Part shown: positions 11,373 through 22,009 of the stretch, one piece after another | How the letters are laid out: each line of letters starts with the position of its first letter | How positions within the stretch are numbered: position 1 is the first letter of the stretch | DNA from: Notospermus geniculatus | Lineage: Eukaryota > Nemertea > Pilidiophora > Heteronemertea > Lineidae | Length of the DNA stretch: 64,000 nt | Assembly (NCBI GenBank): GCA_002633025.1 | Contig: NMRB01000408.1 | Span: 141,392 to 205,391, forward strand | Reading direction: 5' to 3' | Program-made: the position numbers and the translations under genes | The notes under the pieces: generated by a model | Told to the model about the DNA's origin: nothing | Seen by the model: only the letters and a program-made list of their open reading frames with translations | Database searches by the model: none

Positions 11373-11547
11373 GGTGTAAAGTTTGTCAGTGTTTCCGTGT
11401 GTCAGTGTTCCCCCTTTTGTTCTGGAAACACTGGCAGATAGATCGACACGTTTCTCTCTGTGTCCTACATTGTCGAGTCGCAGCTTATTCCGTCAGACAA
11501 TAGCAGGGGAACACTCGCAGATGGGGAACGCTCAAAAACGTTACACC
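11373..11547. mobile_element. MITE, GGTGTAAC family
   Basis: 175 bp, ends GGTGTAAAGTTTGTCAGTG and CAAAAACGTTACACC. Nearly identical to 23196-23370, including the GGAAACACTGGCAGATAGA interior. Confidence 0.8.
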
Positions 11548-11574
11548 GGTATTGGATGTTTCGGAATGAAACTA

Positions 11575-12006
11575 GGCCGAGTTCGACTGGAACCCTCCAC
11601 AAATTTCTCGGGTCGCTACTCTTTTGACGTCATATTTGACCTAGGTCGTCTCTCGGGTTGAGCTCTCGATGGAATGAGGACCGAACACGATCACTCTCGT
11701 GACAACATGGCGACCAGCAGTAAAATCGTTGAATTCGCAGGAAAATATGTCAGAAAATCAGTTATTTCGGCCAACAAACCTCATTTACAACTGTTCAGCA
11801 TGTTTATCATCTTTTGTACAAAACATTTGGTGCATTGTCATCATTTGGTACTGACATGACAAGCAGACGCCATGTTTCAACAACTCGAGGAACTTGAGTT
11901 GCAGTTCGGGCGGAATTCCTACTCGACATGCGTACAGTGTACTTCAAATTTGATGTCATGAGAATCTACTCCGACTCGGCCCGAGAATTCCAGTCGAACT
12001 CGGCCA
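11575..12006. mobile_element. Inverted-repeat element GGCCGAGTTCGACTGG
   Basis: Ends GGCCGAGTTCGACTGGAA and its complement, with TA outside (11573-11574, 12007-12008) and one extra base on the right. First member of a run of four elements joined by TA. Confidence 0.7.
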
Positions 12007-12008
12007 TA

Positions 12009-12230
12009 GAGGTTCTTCACTGACGTCACAAAGGTCACGTGTCTGCAAAGAATCGGCCATGTTGGCCGTCAAATGTCCGGCGATGACGTCAAAACTGTCA
12101 CGTCATGACATTTTCACGTAAGGATCTGTGTGTTGACGCAGTGTTGATGCGGTGACATCGCTTCACATTTTGATAGCCAATATGGCGGCATCGTGTCGTC
12201 ATGGAAATGTCACGCCACGTGAAGAAGTTC
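12009..12230. mobile_element. MITE, GAGGTTCTTCACTGACGTCAC family
   Basis: 222 bp bounded by TA (12007-12008, 12231-12232), inverted ends rich in TGACGTCA. Related to 47355-47480, which shares CATGACGACACRATGCCGCC. Confidence 0.75.
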
Positions 12231-12232
12231 TA

Positions 12233-12977
12233 TATGTGACCCGTCACAGCAAAAGTAGGCACATGTCGCTCTGAACTTGGCAGGTTTGTCAGTTTCAATG
12301 TCTGGCTATTGTGAAATCTGAAATGATCTATTTCTTCCATTCTCTCCTGCTGTCATCTTAGTTCGTTGAGGCTCACCTTCTCACCGTGGAGAATCGTCAG
12401 CGCATTCGCCGAGTTTTTCAAGTGGCAGCACTGTGCTCCGAGTCGGAACATGGCGGCCGTGTCACAAATGTTGAAGATGTCAACTCCAAAGCGGGGAGCA
12501 AATGTCCCGAAGATGAACGGTATACACACTTAGACTATGCCGAGGATGACCTCCAGTTTATCGTCTATTAATCTAAAGCTTCCTCAATTGGAATTACGTA
12601 GTCGATTTTACATTTGAAGTGGAAAAGTTCAAGTGTCTCTCCGTGGAAACTGCGGTCAATCAAACAACCGGCCTACACTACGAACATTTCCACTTCAAAC
12701 AAAGAAACAACACTCCTTCAGCACCTATATTTCGGCTTGTTCTATTGCAAATTATCACTAGATCATCCTCGAATTTACTTAAACTCGCTCACCTCGACCG
12801 AAACTATCCATCTTTCGCGTTTTAGCCGGCAACACAGACATCGATATGTGACACAGCCGCCATGTTCCCACTCGGAGCACAGTGCTGCCACTTGAAAAAC
12901 TCGGCGAAAGCGCTGACGATTCTCCACGGTGCTTCTGAGCAACATGCGCGTATAGTTTTGCTGTGACGGGTCACATA
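12233..12977. mobile_element. Foldback element, TATGTGACCCGTCACA family
   Basis: 745 bp, TA on both sides (12231-12232, 12978-12979). The outer TIR TATGTGACCCGTCACAGCAA is followed by longer inverted arms. A related element with another interior is at 36909-37774. Frames here on both strands are products of the inverted arms. Confidence 0.8.
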
Positions 12978-12979
12978 TA

Positions 12980-13112
12980 GGGAGGTTTCAAAATCAAACG
13001 ATAAACGTAAACGTTTTTGTACCGAAAATGCAATATAAAGTCTGGTTAATGTGTAGTACAAAAATAACGTTGTCGTAAAGTTTACATTTATCGTTTGATT
13101 TCGAAACCTCCC
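12980..13112. mobile_element. MITE, TA-GGGAGGTTT...ATCAAACGATAAACG family, copy 1
   Basis: 133 bp almost perfect hairpin, TA at 12978-12979 and 13113-13114. Shorter than the two 149-bp copies at 15350 and 27818. Confidence 0.85.
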
Positions 13113-13701
13113 TAATATGTCTTTGAAAACGAAAACGTGCAACGTTCTCGAAGTTCTGACTCAACTGAATGTTACGCAATAAATTTTTCAATCTTTTGTT
13201 TCTAATGGCGATCTTCGCCTACACTGCTGTTATTCGTGCGATGTTGCACTTATTACTCTCCGTGCAGCTGAATCTAAAACGGGAATTATTATGTTGCAAA
13301 TTGTAGCTTTTTCGCGACGATGGCATTGTGGCACCTGGTGTTTTTGATGGAGGCGTTTGAGACATCGCATGGTGACAATGAATTTTTCGGGTAGGCGTTT
13401 CTGTTTATTCGGTTGGACGTGATCTGGCGAGGTGACAGAGGCTGAATCACCTGATAAATGCGAAGCACTTGGTTGTCTTATCGCTGCGTTGATGGAGACG
13501 TGCGATCGAGGATTCCGAACAATATAGATCGGTGTCGGTCAGGCTCGGGTCGTGGTGGTTTAGTTAGTTCCCCCTTCTTACGAACTGCAACAAACAACAA
13601 AGGATCATCGTCCGTCGGAAGCTGCAGTGTATTTTTTTTTATGTTCCCCATCTGTCAGTGTTCCCCGACGTTTGTCTGACGTAATAAGCTCGACCTAACG
13701 A
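13113..13701. other. Spacer with a GGTGTAAC-family fragment
   Basis: 13638-13693 resembles one end of the GGTGTAAC MITE (CCCCATCTGTCAGTGTTCC, then AATAAGCTCGAC). Nothing else recognised. Confidence 0.4.
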
Positions 13702-14345
13702 TATGGGCATCCTGAGAACATCAGGGTTTCTTAGTGCTCGCTCCCTTCGTCACCGCACACAAACCCCTGAGGACATTCGCCGGAATCCGTGGAGTATCAA
13801 ACCCATTCCAGCAAATGTTCATCCCCACCATCTCATCCCAAGTAGGCCGGTGATTGATACACATTAACTACGCAGGTTTGAACAAAGCTGACCCAGCAGG
13901 TCAACATGAAATGACTCCAGCGGCGTATCTGTTTGGCGACGTGTGGCCTGAGAATGATATTCATTCTGTGCGATGAACGTAGGACAGGCTGAACTCAACT
14001 TAGGTTGAATCCAGCGGTGTAGGATAGGTTTATCGTCGGCATAACCATGTCAGCTGCTTGGCTGTAAATATTACAAGGGCCGTTATACATGTATACGTGT
14101 AACTGATCTCTAGTTAGGTTGAGGTGGGGAAGCTGAGGTATTTCAGCACTGTTGTGCGTGACAATACGATACCTACAATCTACGTGTAACGCCTGTCATC
14201 TTAAGGTGACTCAGATTGGGCTGATTGGGCGCATTTTCTGAGGCGCCAAATACCCAGCAAGTCAGGCGGATTCTCTGAGGGGTTTGTCTGCGGTGACGAA
14301 GGTAGCGAGAAGTAAGAACGCCTGATATTCTCAGGATGCGATATG
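13702..14345. repeat. Foldback pair
   Basis: Arms 13702-13785 and 14263-14345 are reverse complements at about 80%, sharing CGTCACCGCA and ACAAACCCCT. No coding interior. Target duplication not resolved. Confidence 0.6.
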
Positions 14346-14441
14346 GGACAATTGTCACGATAAGGGGTGAATTGTCGTCCAATCTCGTAAATCCTAACCC
14401 CTGGCCCCATATCGCACCAGGTATATCACCCTTGATACCTT

Positions 14442-14568
14442 GGGGAGCCGCATAGAAACTCCGCTAGTGCTTCGACAGCCTATCGGTGTTGAAATGCATG
14501 CAAAAATGTACAGCACTATCGGCAGATGGGCTCCGCTAGCGCTAGCGGAGTTTCTATGCGGCCACCCC
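14442..14568. mobile_element. MITE, CCGCATAGAAACTCCGC family, copy 1
   Basis: 127-bp hairpin with ends GGGGAGCCGCATAGAAACTC and the complement. Matches 30333-30459 in the opposite orientation. Confidence 0.8.
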
Positions 14569-14889
14569 TGGCCGCTATTACCTACTCCTACTCCTAACCC
14601 TTACCCTTACAGGCAGCCGTTATACCCGTAGGGTTAGACGACATTTACACCTTTTTCATTAGTGGAGGCGTATGCATGCAATTAGGTTTATTTATAAATG
14701 CAGGTGTTACACATTATGTAACACCTGCAAAACAACCTGTTCCCGGTTCATAAGAAGACCGGAAATACACTGGAATCCGCCGGCTCCTAAGGATACGTAA
14801 TGATGTCAACACGCACCTATCATACAACCACGCACCTATCAACAACAATCATGTGCAGGTCATTCAGACAGTTGTCCCTTTTTCATACT

Positions 14890-15250
14890 AGCAATAAATA
14901 ACACCAAAAATAGATTTGGCAAATTTCGCAAATTTGCCAAATCTATTTTTGGCAAATTTCGCAAATTTTCGGCCCTGACAAGGGCCTTTTTCAGTCACAA
15001 TGACTAAGAACAACTTCCAGAAGATGGGATAAGTGAATCTGAATCTAGAGAAAGTAGGAATAGGGCACGCCTCCTTGTTATAATCATGTCACTGGGCCTA
15101 AATAGAAAGGGGCCAGTGAGCAGAAGGTCTGTGGATGGCTAAAGTATGGAGGCTACTGAACCGGACTAGACACTCTGAAGGAAATGTTGGTACCTTGGAA
15201 GATATACATGTAGACGGTGCTGGTTCCTCGAGCCTTACAAGCAATAAATA
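14890..15250 (-). mobile_element. Possible Penelope-like 3' end with hammerhead-like hairpin
   Basis: Read on the minus strand, 14968-15000 gives CTGAAAAAGG, a GGCCC/GGGCC hairpin and GAAAATTTGC. This resembles the conserved 3' motif of Penelope-like elements, where hammerhead ribozymes are known. Here the catalytic G of CUGANGA is A, so cleavage is not expected. The word AGCAATAAATAAC recurs at 14890 and 15240. A short palindrome on AAATTTCGCAAATTT follows. No reverse-transcriptase sequence is left. Confidence 0.4.
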
Positions 15251-15349
15251 ACAGACTACTAAATGAACATTGTGAAGGAAATTGGGTTCTGTGGTAGACA
15301 TATAAGATGCTAGGCCCTCGAGCTTAACGTCCAGATATTTGGCTCAATA

Positions 15350-15498
15350 GGGAAGTTTAGAAATCACACGATAAACGTAAACGTTAACGACAACGTTATT
15401 TTTGTGTCTAAAAAATAATATAAAATCGTGTGAATGTGTAGCATGAAAAATAACGTTGCCGTAAAGTTTACGTTTATCGTTTGATCTCTAAACCTCCC
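15350..15498. mobile_element. MITE, TA-GGGAGGTTT...ATCAAACGATAAACG family, copy 2
   Basis: 149 bp, TA at 15348-15349 and 15499-15500, arms of about 45 bases carrying ACGATAAACGTAAACG. Confidence 0.85.
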
Positions 15499-15500
15499 TA

Positions 15501-16155
15501 TTGGTAGAGCGCCAACCTTGCACGATTCTCGATGCTGTCTGCGACATTGTGTTGAGGAGAAAATATTTCTCACAGATTTTTTTCATAATGCTGGACAAAG
15601 ACTTCCGATGCAGAAAAAGCAATATTATCAACCACGCATTGTCGATTTTCCATATATCGATGAATAAATTTGCTTCTAGAAACTCATTATTCACTATTGA
15701 AATACTCTTAGTAAAAAATATAAGTGGAATCAAGGGGTGAAATTTGGTTACTAAGTGGATCCCTGCAATTATATAGTAGAATGGCATTCCGAAAGTGGTT
15801 ACAACGAATTATCGCAAAGTTGTTTTCTTCAGAAAATGCATCCAACTGAAAAACCACATCAAAAGATTTCGGTATCCGATCATCCTACTTCACGATAATT
15901 CGATTGATATTTATATACGACGACGCTGGCAATCCAATTTTGACCACAAAAATACATGTTAACGTTTAATCAATCCATAATCGGATGTTCCTTTTCAGTT
16001 CAACGTCCTATAGACTACTAGTATTTTTCAGTTGTGGCAGCAATCTATAGTAACGTACCCCGGGAATAATGGTGACCCGCTCCAGCAAATAAAGTAGGCG
16101 CTTGTCGCAACCGAGGAAAATGTTAACGCCCTTACCACACAACAGCTGAAATGTA
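15501..16155. other. No recognisable feature
   Basis: Both strands are open for 60-100 codons in places, but without domain-like composition or a repeat partner. Confidence 0.4.
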
Positions 16156-16156
16156 C

Positions 16157-16433
16157 ACTGTGAGAAATAACAGAGGATTTTACAGAAAATCTGAGCAGCA
16201 GAGTCCCCAGGACTGGATCTGTAAAATTACAGACTTAAATAAATGTTAACAGAGACTTGACTCTCAGAAGGCATCATAATGGGATGTCCAATGGAGTCCA
16301 ACCAATACAGGAAAACATGAATCATACCATATGTAAATTTACAGAAAGTGCTGGGGACTCTGCTGCAGGCAATTTCTGTAAAATTACTGCAAAATTACTA
16401 TAAAAATTGTAAAATTAATAATTTCTAACAGTG
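16157..16433. mobile_element. Inverted-repeat element, CACTGT...AGAAAT ends
   Basis: About 277 bp with ends CACTGTGAGAAATAA and AATTTCTAACAGTG. Arms share GCAGCAGAGTCCCCAG. No coding content. Confidence 0.65.
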
Positions 16434-16466
16434 AACGTCTCTGCAGGTTGACAATATAGAGTGTTA

Positions 16467-16594
16467 GAGAGTTTTGCAAAACCCCCGAAACGCCAACGCG
16501 AACGCCAAACTTATTGTTCAAATGTCAGATAGAAGGCGCCGAACAAAGGGATAGATTTTCGCGTTGGCGTTTCGGGGGCTTTGCGAAAACTCGC
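16467..16594. mobile_element. MITE, GGGAGTTTTCGCAAAGCCCCC family, copy 1
   Basis: Near-perfect hairpin; arms carry CCCCCGAAACGCCAACGCGA. TA lies to the left (16465-16466). A partial second copy, left arm only, follows at 16595-16655. Confidence 0.8.
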
Positions 16595-16655
16595 TTTTTG
16601 CAAAGCCCCCGCAACGCCAACGCGAACGTTTATCTTTTGTTCGGTGCTCTCTTCC

Positions 16656-17075
16656 TGTGTCCTCGATGTAGTGGCGCTTATAGAGTCATGCTGGTTCCTT
16701 ATGGTGACGCTCCTCTTTGCTAAATTTACTCAGGTAACCACATCATTTTGCAAAGAGAAGAAATAAACAATCCAATGCTGATTGTCTGTTTGGCGAAAAG
16801 CACAGCCGCTACGTTTGTTCGATTCTTTGTAGTCGCAACGAAATCGAAGACATCAAAGTTGATGGATTATCGTATTACGACGATTTCTTACAATCAAACT
16901 CAATTGGGCCAGGAATAGATTTCCCGTGTAACACGGTTCATTTGTACGCATTATTTGTAAGATAAAAGTTCTAGTGTTCGTTTTGTAATAGATGAATATT
17001 TCTTTGTAAAGCCATGTGCATACCATTCGAGGCGGTCCATTGCGATACCGCCGTCTCGTGATGGTGTGAGACTAA
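16656..17075. other. No recognisable feature
   Basis: Spacer before the 17-18 kb MITE cluster; nothing recognised. Confidence 0.4.
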
Positions 17076-17254
17076 AGCCCTATATCCAGTACAACGGTTT
17101 CCGGTGCGGTTTGCGGTGCGGGAGCGATTTTCACAGGCATTGGGATAATTAACACGCCATGAATTGTTAAACCATCGAAGGATTATCCAAAACCCTGTGA
17201 AAAAATCCCGGCGCAGCAAACCGCAGCGGTAACCCGGACTAGTGGATACAGGCC
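17076..17254. mobile_element. Palindromic element in MITE cluster
   Basis: Inverted arms carry CCGGTGCGGTTTGCGGTGCG on the left and AAACCGCAGCGGTAACCCGG on the right. It abuts the TTAA-flanked element on its right. Confidence 0.6.
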
Positions 17255-17258
17255 TTAA

Positions 17259-17669
17259 AGCTAGGCGCACATGTCCGATACAAATGGTGCGATTGCCCTC
17301 CGGCAATCGGATGCGACTGCCGGATCTAAAAGAAATGTACTACTTTGTATTAGCCCCCGCACATGCATGCGTTTGCCGTACGGCAAATATTTCCGCCGCA
17401 TGCGATGATCGGAAAGAACAGACTGGTTTGTTTCATCCGGCAGAATGGATGCGAATCGCAGGGGAAATTCCCATGGAATGACGTCACGGTTCAGGATATC
17501 CCCTTTGGCTTTTGTTTCCATCTCGGCGGTTCGGCTTGAATAGGACATTCGTCGCGGCATGAGCGCATACATGTGCGGGTGAAACACGGACGGCAATCGC
17601 ATGCGACCAGACGCATCCGATTGCCGGACGACAAATCGCACCATTTTTATCGGACATGCGCGCCTAGCT
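17259..17669. mobile_element. TTAA-flanked inverted-repeat element
   Basis: 411 bp with ends AGCTAGGCGCACATGTCCGA and the complement, directly flanked by TTAA (17255-17258, 17670-17673). TTAA duplication is characteristic of piggyBac and Kolobok types. Non-autonomous; the overlapping frames on both strands follow the palindrome. Confidence 0.8.
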
Positions 17670-17676
17670 TTAAGCC

Positions 17677-17824
17677 GGTGAGGGACTGGCGCGTACGCGA
17701 CGCGTCGTGCAGGCTTCCGCCAATCAGATTCTTCGGTAGGTTTTTTGGTCCTTGTTACCGCCTCCCTGATTGGTTGAACGCTTTCCCGGCGCGTTGCTTA
17801 CGTGCCGGTCTTTCTTTCACCGTC
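17677..17824. mobile_element. Small palindromic element in MITE cluster
   Basis: Arms GGTGAGGGACTGGCGCGTAC (left) and a near-complement near 17785-17820. Interior carries two opposed CCAATCAG words. Confidence 0.5.
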
Positions 17825-17829
17825 TTTAC

Positions 17830-17967
17830 GGTGGGTGCACACTAGAAGCGATTCGCCAAGCGATTTGGAATCGCACGCGAATCGCTTTGGTTTGGGAGGC
17901 ATTGCGGCATTAAATAACAAAGAACCATCGCATGCGTTGGGCGAATCGCGTGTAGTGTACACCCACC
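17830..17967. mobile_element. MITE, GGTGGGTGYACAC family, complete copy
   Basis: 138 bp, ends GGTGGGTGCACAC and GTGTACACCCACC, with a perfect 5-bp direct repeat TTTAC outside (17825-17829, 17968-17972). Confidence 0.8.
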
Positions 17968-18134
17968 TTTACAGTTATCACAATACCTGGATTATCAAAG
18001 CATCAAAAAACTACATTTATAGCGATCTCTACGACTTAAGTTTCAGTGAAAATGCTACCGGTACCGTTAATTCGTTTTGAGTTCAAAATTCTGATAAAAG
18101 AGTCGTGGTTCGGCTGTGTGCAAATGTTGAAATA

Positions 18135-18538
18135 TACTCTAGATTCGTTCTTCTAAGGTTACTTCACTTAACACCCATATGACCGCCTACCCTACATGCC
18201 CTATTGAATATGCATGGCAAAATAAAGAGCTGTTCAATGTGACTGACTGGCGAGGAGGGAAAGGAAGGGCTATTGAAGACTGACTTATCCAACCACAGGT
18301 TATTGGCATCGTTATTATCTTCATAAGGGAATAGTGATTGAAACAGACACTCTTTAATAGTAGGCCTACCTGCCAACAAAGCAGTCTTCATGGCCCAGTG
18401 CAAGTAACGCAAGACTCACTCATTGGTCAGTTATGTTGAATAGAATCAATAAATTCTTTGTATGGTCTATATTGTGGGCTCGGCCAAAACCTACAGCATG
18501 AATATCTGAAGTAACCTTAAAAGAACGAATCTAGAGTA
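18135..18538. mobile_element. Foldback element TACTCTAGATTCG
   Basis: 404 bp flanked by TA (18133-18134, 18539-18540), TIR of about 35 bases starting TACTCTAGATTCGTTCTT. Unrelated interior. Confidence 0.75.
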
Positions 18539-18540
18539 TA

Positions 18541-19011
18541 TCGTTATTCCTGCAAACAGCGATATCTTTTAAGGAGGTCAAAAGCGTTGAATCCATACGT
18601 TCTGGACAAAGTAGCAGCGCATGCTTGCAGGAATTAGGATTATCAAAGGAAAAAGGAGGGTATCAAATCAACTTAGAGGGATTGGAGTGTAAGCACATTG
18701 TGGCGTGTTCATTTGAAAATACATGTATCGCATGATATCAACGGTATAAGTTGTCGTGTGACACAAGATAGAATCATGAGTACAAAGTACGAATTTAGTC
18801 AATTTTTATTAACCTAAAATCTGATAACTTAACTATTTTCAAAGGAAAACAAAGTTTTATAAGCTACGCCGTCTGAGAAACTGATACTGATAGTTTTGAA
18901 CAGTATACAATGTATACGGTAGTGGGATCATAATAGTGACTTCGCCATTCCAGATCCTCACTGCGCCTGGTTTTAGATAGACTAGTACCTGGTCCTACCG
19001 ATGGTGTCGCT
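18541..19011. other. No recognisable feature
   Basis: No gene or repeat partner recognised. Confidence 0.4.
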
Positions 19012-19526
19012 TTTCTTCATTGAGTGAAGGTATTGTTCCTGACCGCCTAAAGGAGGCACACATCACACCTCTCCTAAAGAAGGCAGGCCTTGACCCAGAA
19101 GTCCAGAAGAATTATCGTCCAGTATCTAATTTAAGCTTCCTCTCAAAACTTCTGGAGAGAGTTGTAAGCAGAAGGCTGGACCAGCATTTGAGTGCGAATT
19201 CACTCTTGGAGCCATTCCAGAGTGCCTACACCAAATCATGTTCGACTGAGACTGCACTCTTGCGGGTCAAATCCGATATCCTCAAAGCCATGGATAGGGG
19301 TGATGTTGGCATCTTAGTGATGCTGGATCTTTCGGCAGCCTTTGATACCCTCGATCATGAAATTCTTCTTCAAAGACTCCAGAATTCCTTTGGTCTCCAA
19401 GGCAGTGTACTTGCATGGTTTAAATCCTATCTTGAGAATCGGTATCAGTCAGTTGTTGTCTCCGGGGAGGTGTCGGATAGACGTGGGCTGCTGTGTGGTG
19501 TTCCCCAGGGTTCCGTTCTCGGCCCA
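19012..19526 (+). pseudogene. LINE (CR1/L2-like) reverse transcriptase fragment
   Basis: About 170 codons of a non-LTR reverse transcriptase in one frame. The order is the N-terminal fingers ([14 protein letters not shown], then [16 protein letters not shown]), catalytic motif A ([15 protein letters not shown]) and motif B ([10 protein letters not shown]). The protein stops there: motif C (the YADD box), the thumb and the C-terminus are missing. The loss coincides with the only ambiguous base of the window (19527), after which the sequence is unrelated. There is no endonuclease domain upstream; a stop lies about 12 codons before 19020. RT carries out target-primed reverse transcription in complete elements. 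This piece is inactive. Confidence 0.9.
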
Positions 19527-19527
19527 A
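19527..19527. other. Single ambiguous base, probable assembly join
   Basis: The only N in the window. It falls inside a conserved RT motif, and coding similarity ends abruptly at it. Sequence on the two sides may not be adjacent in the genome. Confidence 0.7.
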
Positions 19528-21302
19528 NGCCGCCATTTGTGGAGGAATTCTGACAGTGACGTCACTTGAAAATTTTATGTAAATTATGTAAATTTATTCA
19601 ATTCTCAATACGGCTGACGTACCAGAATGCAGATAGAAGGTGACCGACCTTTGACCCAGGAAATTCACCAATCACGCCGGGGGTTTTCCATGTTAAAAAT
19701 AGAAAATCTTTCAACATAATAGTTCACATACTTACCACCTGCGCCAGCACCAACCAATCAGAGGCACGAAGGCGGTTGGCACGCCCGGTCCCAACATATG
19801 CAAAAGCCTGATGTAAAATAGTTAGGATCGGGTACCAGTCTAGGTTTTAGACAGATCCCTTCACAGTGGCTTGATCAAATTTGACATGCCATACATCAAA
19901 CGATTCGTCTTATCTTCTGCTATCTTCAACATTTCGCGTGAGGCCTACATACGGATCTCTGTCAAAATCATTTGATTATATCACGATGTGTAGTGAGTTC
20001 CCACGCAGTAGGGAAATCTGGAAAAGTAGGGAAAATAAAAAAAATACCTTTTTCGGGTTGTGAAAAAGTAGTAGGGAAAATTACTTTATTACCATCAAAA
20101 TCGGGAAAGATAGGTAATTTCACGATGCCCGATAATTTGTTTACATAGCCATGTGAGCTACGACCTCCCCAGCGTGCCTCACACATGTCATTGTGTTTCA
20201 CAGGTCGGCGCTAGGCGGCGTTATGGACGCACCAACCTGTGTCCGCACGAGCCGCATCACGCCGAATTTGGCGTAAAAAGTAATACGCGGACACATCACC
20301 GCCTCAACTCGGTAATCACGTGATCTACTACGCCACGAAAGTAAATCCTAAGAAAATGGCGATATGAGGCTTATTTCTTGCAGACGTCGCAAATAGTTGA
20401 CTGATTTTTTATTTCTGATGAGAAATTGTCACAGACATGACATTGTTGAGAAGAAAAGGATGATATTCGAGTTATGACCACGGCAGCTATTCACTGTGTG
20501 TGTAGACATTGTAGTGTACTCTAGTGTGACGACGCACTAACGCAGCTGTCAGTGGCTAACATGACATGTACAGCATATCTCACACAATATAAGCCTACAT
20601 GTATGTATGTCATAATCATGACGGATAATGTGATACCTACACACGGAGACATCCTAGGTAGGCCTATTTTGAGAGATTCTGCAATTTATAAACCTGAAGC
20701 GAGGAATCGCCCGCCATCTTGAAAATGCAGCAAGTAGTCCCAATATGTCCCATGATGCCTTGCGCGCGCGGTGACAGGTCAGTGCGAGGTAGGAGCGCTA
20801 CCTGTCGTGACAATGTCACACATGTGACATGGCTTATTACAAATTCACGATATTATGGGATACTCAGCCTCTTCCTGTCGTATCGCGCATCTTAATTGGC
20901 CGATTTTAGTGACCATGCCATTTTAAACCAATCAGAACGAGCGTAACTGATGCGGTCGGCTCGAGTTCCCATCTGGGCATGTTCATGTCATCCGTTTTGC
21001 GCTCAATTTCCATGATTCAGAGCCTAACTCGTGGGGGAAAAGACCACGGAAATTGGTAGCAAAAAGGTAGGGATTTTTTAAAGATTACATTGCGTACATG
21101 TATTTCAAAATGGCTACCATTTCGGCCGTGAAAACGAACTGCGATTTGTTAAAGAACATTGTGTCGCGCTTTTTGGGAAAATGAAAGCGATGATGCTTGT
21201 AGCAGCAATGAAAGACAAAACGATTGATGTATGGTACCGTATGCAGAATGAAACAAGCTATTGCGGAGAAATTTGCCGAAAATCTGCCATAAAGATCTGG
21301 GC
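19528..21302. other. No recognisable feature
   Basis: About 1.8 kb without a recognised gene or repeat partner. Only short, unconvincing frames. Confidence 0.4.
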
Positions 21303-21413
21303 CGATCGCACAGAAAGTCCGATAGTGCTACCGGCGACTATCGGCAGTTAGTTAAACGCTTTTTCTCATTAACTAAACCGCCGATAGGCAGCGAAAGCAC
21401 TATCGGACTTTCT
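21303..21413. mobile_element. Palindromic MITE, CACAGAAAGTCCGATAG ends
   Basis: About 110-bp hairpin with arms CACAGAAAGTCCGATAGTGCT and the complement around a short loop with GTTAGTTAA. No second copy in the window. Confidence 0.65.
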
Positions 21414-22009
21414 GTGTGGTCGGACCTGGAATGAAAAATAGTCGGCATTCTGATCCCTGATCCACCCACCTCACACAAGCACCTATAGTACGTACGCACG
21501 AGTACGTGTCCAGCATCTAAACAGAGTCTCGTGCGGAAATCAGTAAACTTATGACCGTCCTCCGCTGTCAAAATAATTGCATGATAATATAGGTAATGAT
21601 AAATAAATAATGAAAGAAAGCACTGGATAAGTCATATTAGTTAAGTGTACCGTATAAATCTAGCAGGTGGATTGTATAGAAGTCGACCTTTCCAGTTGTT
21701 AAGAAGAGAGTTATGTTTGTGAGAATTATAGAAGGAGTAAATCACGAAGAACTGGTATCATTGGGAAAGTAACGGGAAGCAACAAAAGCTCGAGACAGAA
21801 AGTATTAATGTCTGGAGAAAAGACTTGCCTGTGTACTATTAGGCTAATATTACGGTACCCCATCATTATTGTAATGCCAAACAAACTAAGAGTACATTCG
21901 CAGTAATGGGTACATCTTAGAGGAGGGATTAACATGAACGTTACCACAAAGAAACAGTAGCTGCTGAAAATGCTCGGGTTCAGATAGTCTTTTACTCAGA
22001 TAGACCTAC
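21414..22009. other. No recognisable feature
   Basis: No gene or repeat recognised. Confidence 0.4.

Noticed and set aside
17261-17644. 127-codon frame with a companion on the other strand
   Set aside because: Lies wholly inside the TTAA-flanked inverted-repeat element; open frames on both strands result from the palindrome.
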